From NCBI GenBank assembly GCA_037039925.1, contig JAXRKP010000058.1, positions 376,001 to 440,000 on the forward strand: a DNA stretch of 64,000 nucleotides, given 5' to 3'. The notes below the pieces were generated by a model that saw nothing but the letters and a program-made list of their open reading frames with translations, had not been told where the DNA came from and did not search any database. Source of the stretch: Doris montereyensis (lineage: Eukaryota; Mollusca; Gastropoda; Nudibranchia; Dorididae). The translations under genes were made by a program, and so were the position numbers. Below, piece after piece: positions 1 to 64,000 of the stretch (its first letter is position 1; each line of letters opens with the position of its first letter).

Positions 1-248
1 TTAAATGCATGTTTTATTATCTTTGCCACGGAGCACAGAGTAGGGACCTCACATTCGAAGTCAGTCAGCCATATCCCTCAGCCACCACTGTCACAGGATA
101 CACAAGGAGCAAGGAAGTGGCACAAAATGTGGCGTGTTAAATTAGACAATTTTAAACACTTTCTTTTTTCTTCTTTTCTTTTTTTCTTCGAGTTGATAAA
201 AGGATTTTCTTCTCCCCCCCCCCCCCCCCCCCCCCCCCCTCCCCATAG

Positions 249-63296
<63,048 letters not shown>

Positions 63297-64000
63297 GTAA
63301 GCTAGAATCATAGGCGGTATCATGGAAACAGAGCAATATGGGAATCCTAATGGCTGATGAGGTAAGCTAGAATCATAGGCGGTATCATGGAAACAGAGCA
63401 AAATGGGAATCCTAATGGCTGATGAGGTAAACTAGAATCATAGGAGGTGTCATGGAAACAGAGCAATATGGGAATCCTAATGGCTGATGAGGTAAGCTAG
63501 AATCATAGGAGGTGTCATGGAAACAGAGCAAAATGGGAATCCTAATGGCTGATGAGGTAAACTAGAATCATAGGAGGTGTCATGGAAACAGAGCAAAATG
63601 GGAATCCTAATGGCTGATGAGGTAAGCTAGAATCATAGGAGGTGTCATGGAAACAGAGCAAAATGGGAATCTAATGGCTGATAAGCTGAATCATAGGAGA
63701 TGTCGTGGAAACAGAGCAATATGGGAATCCTAGAATCTAGAATCGGAGGTGTCATGGAAACAGAGCAATATGGGAATCCTAATGGCTGATGAGGTAAGCT
63801 AGAATCATAGGAGGTGTCATGGAAACAGACCAATATGGGAATCTTAATCTGATGAGGTAAGCTAGATTCATAGGAGGTGTCATGGAAACAGAGCAATATG
63901 GGAATCCTAATGGCTGATGAGGTAAGCTAGAATCAAAGGAGGTGTCATGGAAACAGGAGCAAAATGGGAATCCTAATGGCTGATGCTAGGTAGGAGTGTA

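Noticed and set aside
1..248. A start codon or promoter for the gene near the left edge
   Set aside because: Exon 1 begins at an acceptor and no initiation context or core promoter is visible; bases 1-200 show nothing recognisable and 216-240 is a poly-C run.

Overview
The window looks like intron-rich animal DNA, most likely from an invertebrate and possibly a mollusc. The organism is inferred from the gene architecture, tRNA-derived SINEs, a piggyBac-type TTAA MITE and several non-LTR retrotransposon fragments; nothing in the sequence names the species. There is no prokaryotic gene organisation.

I find one protein-coding gene. It lies on the + strand, spans the whole window and is open at both ends: the first exon seen begins at a 3' splice site at 249, and the last ends at a 5' splice site at 63296 with no stop. 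I assign 29 exons, about 4.07 kb of coding sequence or roughly 1,350 residues, so more than 90 percent of the window is intron. Domain order is: an N-terminal region of unknown fold (249-24800; one part loosely resembles an MBT/Tudor-like barrel), leucine-rich repeats (24850-26631), an EF-hand loop (31717-31850), more leucine-rich repeats (35586-37200), a Roc GTPase (37200-43214), a COR domain (44323-58020), a linker (60313-60405) and a TIR domain (61724-63296, continuing beyond the window). This is a ROCO-family protein with a C-terminal TIR module. Such proteins are thought to act as nucleotide-regulated scaffolds in the cytoplasm, and the TIR suggests an innate-immune or stress-signalling output.

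About a dozen exons need a 1-2 nt correction to keep one frame. In most the minimal repair is one extra base in a homopolymer, and it restores agreement of intron phases. That favours long-read consensus error over gene death, though a decayed copy cannot be excluded.

The introns are packed with tandem arrays. The most striking pattern is that at least eight arrays or duplications are built from an exon-intron junction, so a splice donor or acceptor, usually with adjoining exon bases, is copied 2 to about 60 times: donors at 485, 19629, 21868, 31851, 52099 and 63297, acceptors at 47634 and 57902. Other arrays carry GTAAG or TTNCAG motifs without an adjacent exon. Microsatellites (GA, GAA, CTG, TAG, AAT, GGT-rich), a SINE-tail-derived minisatellite, head-to-head SINE pairs, three TTAA MITEs and LINE fragments fill most of the rest.
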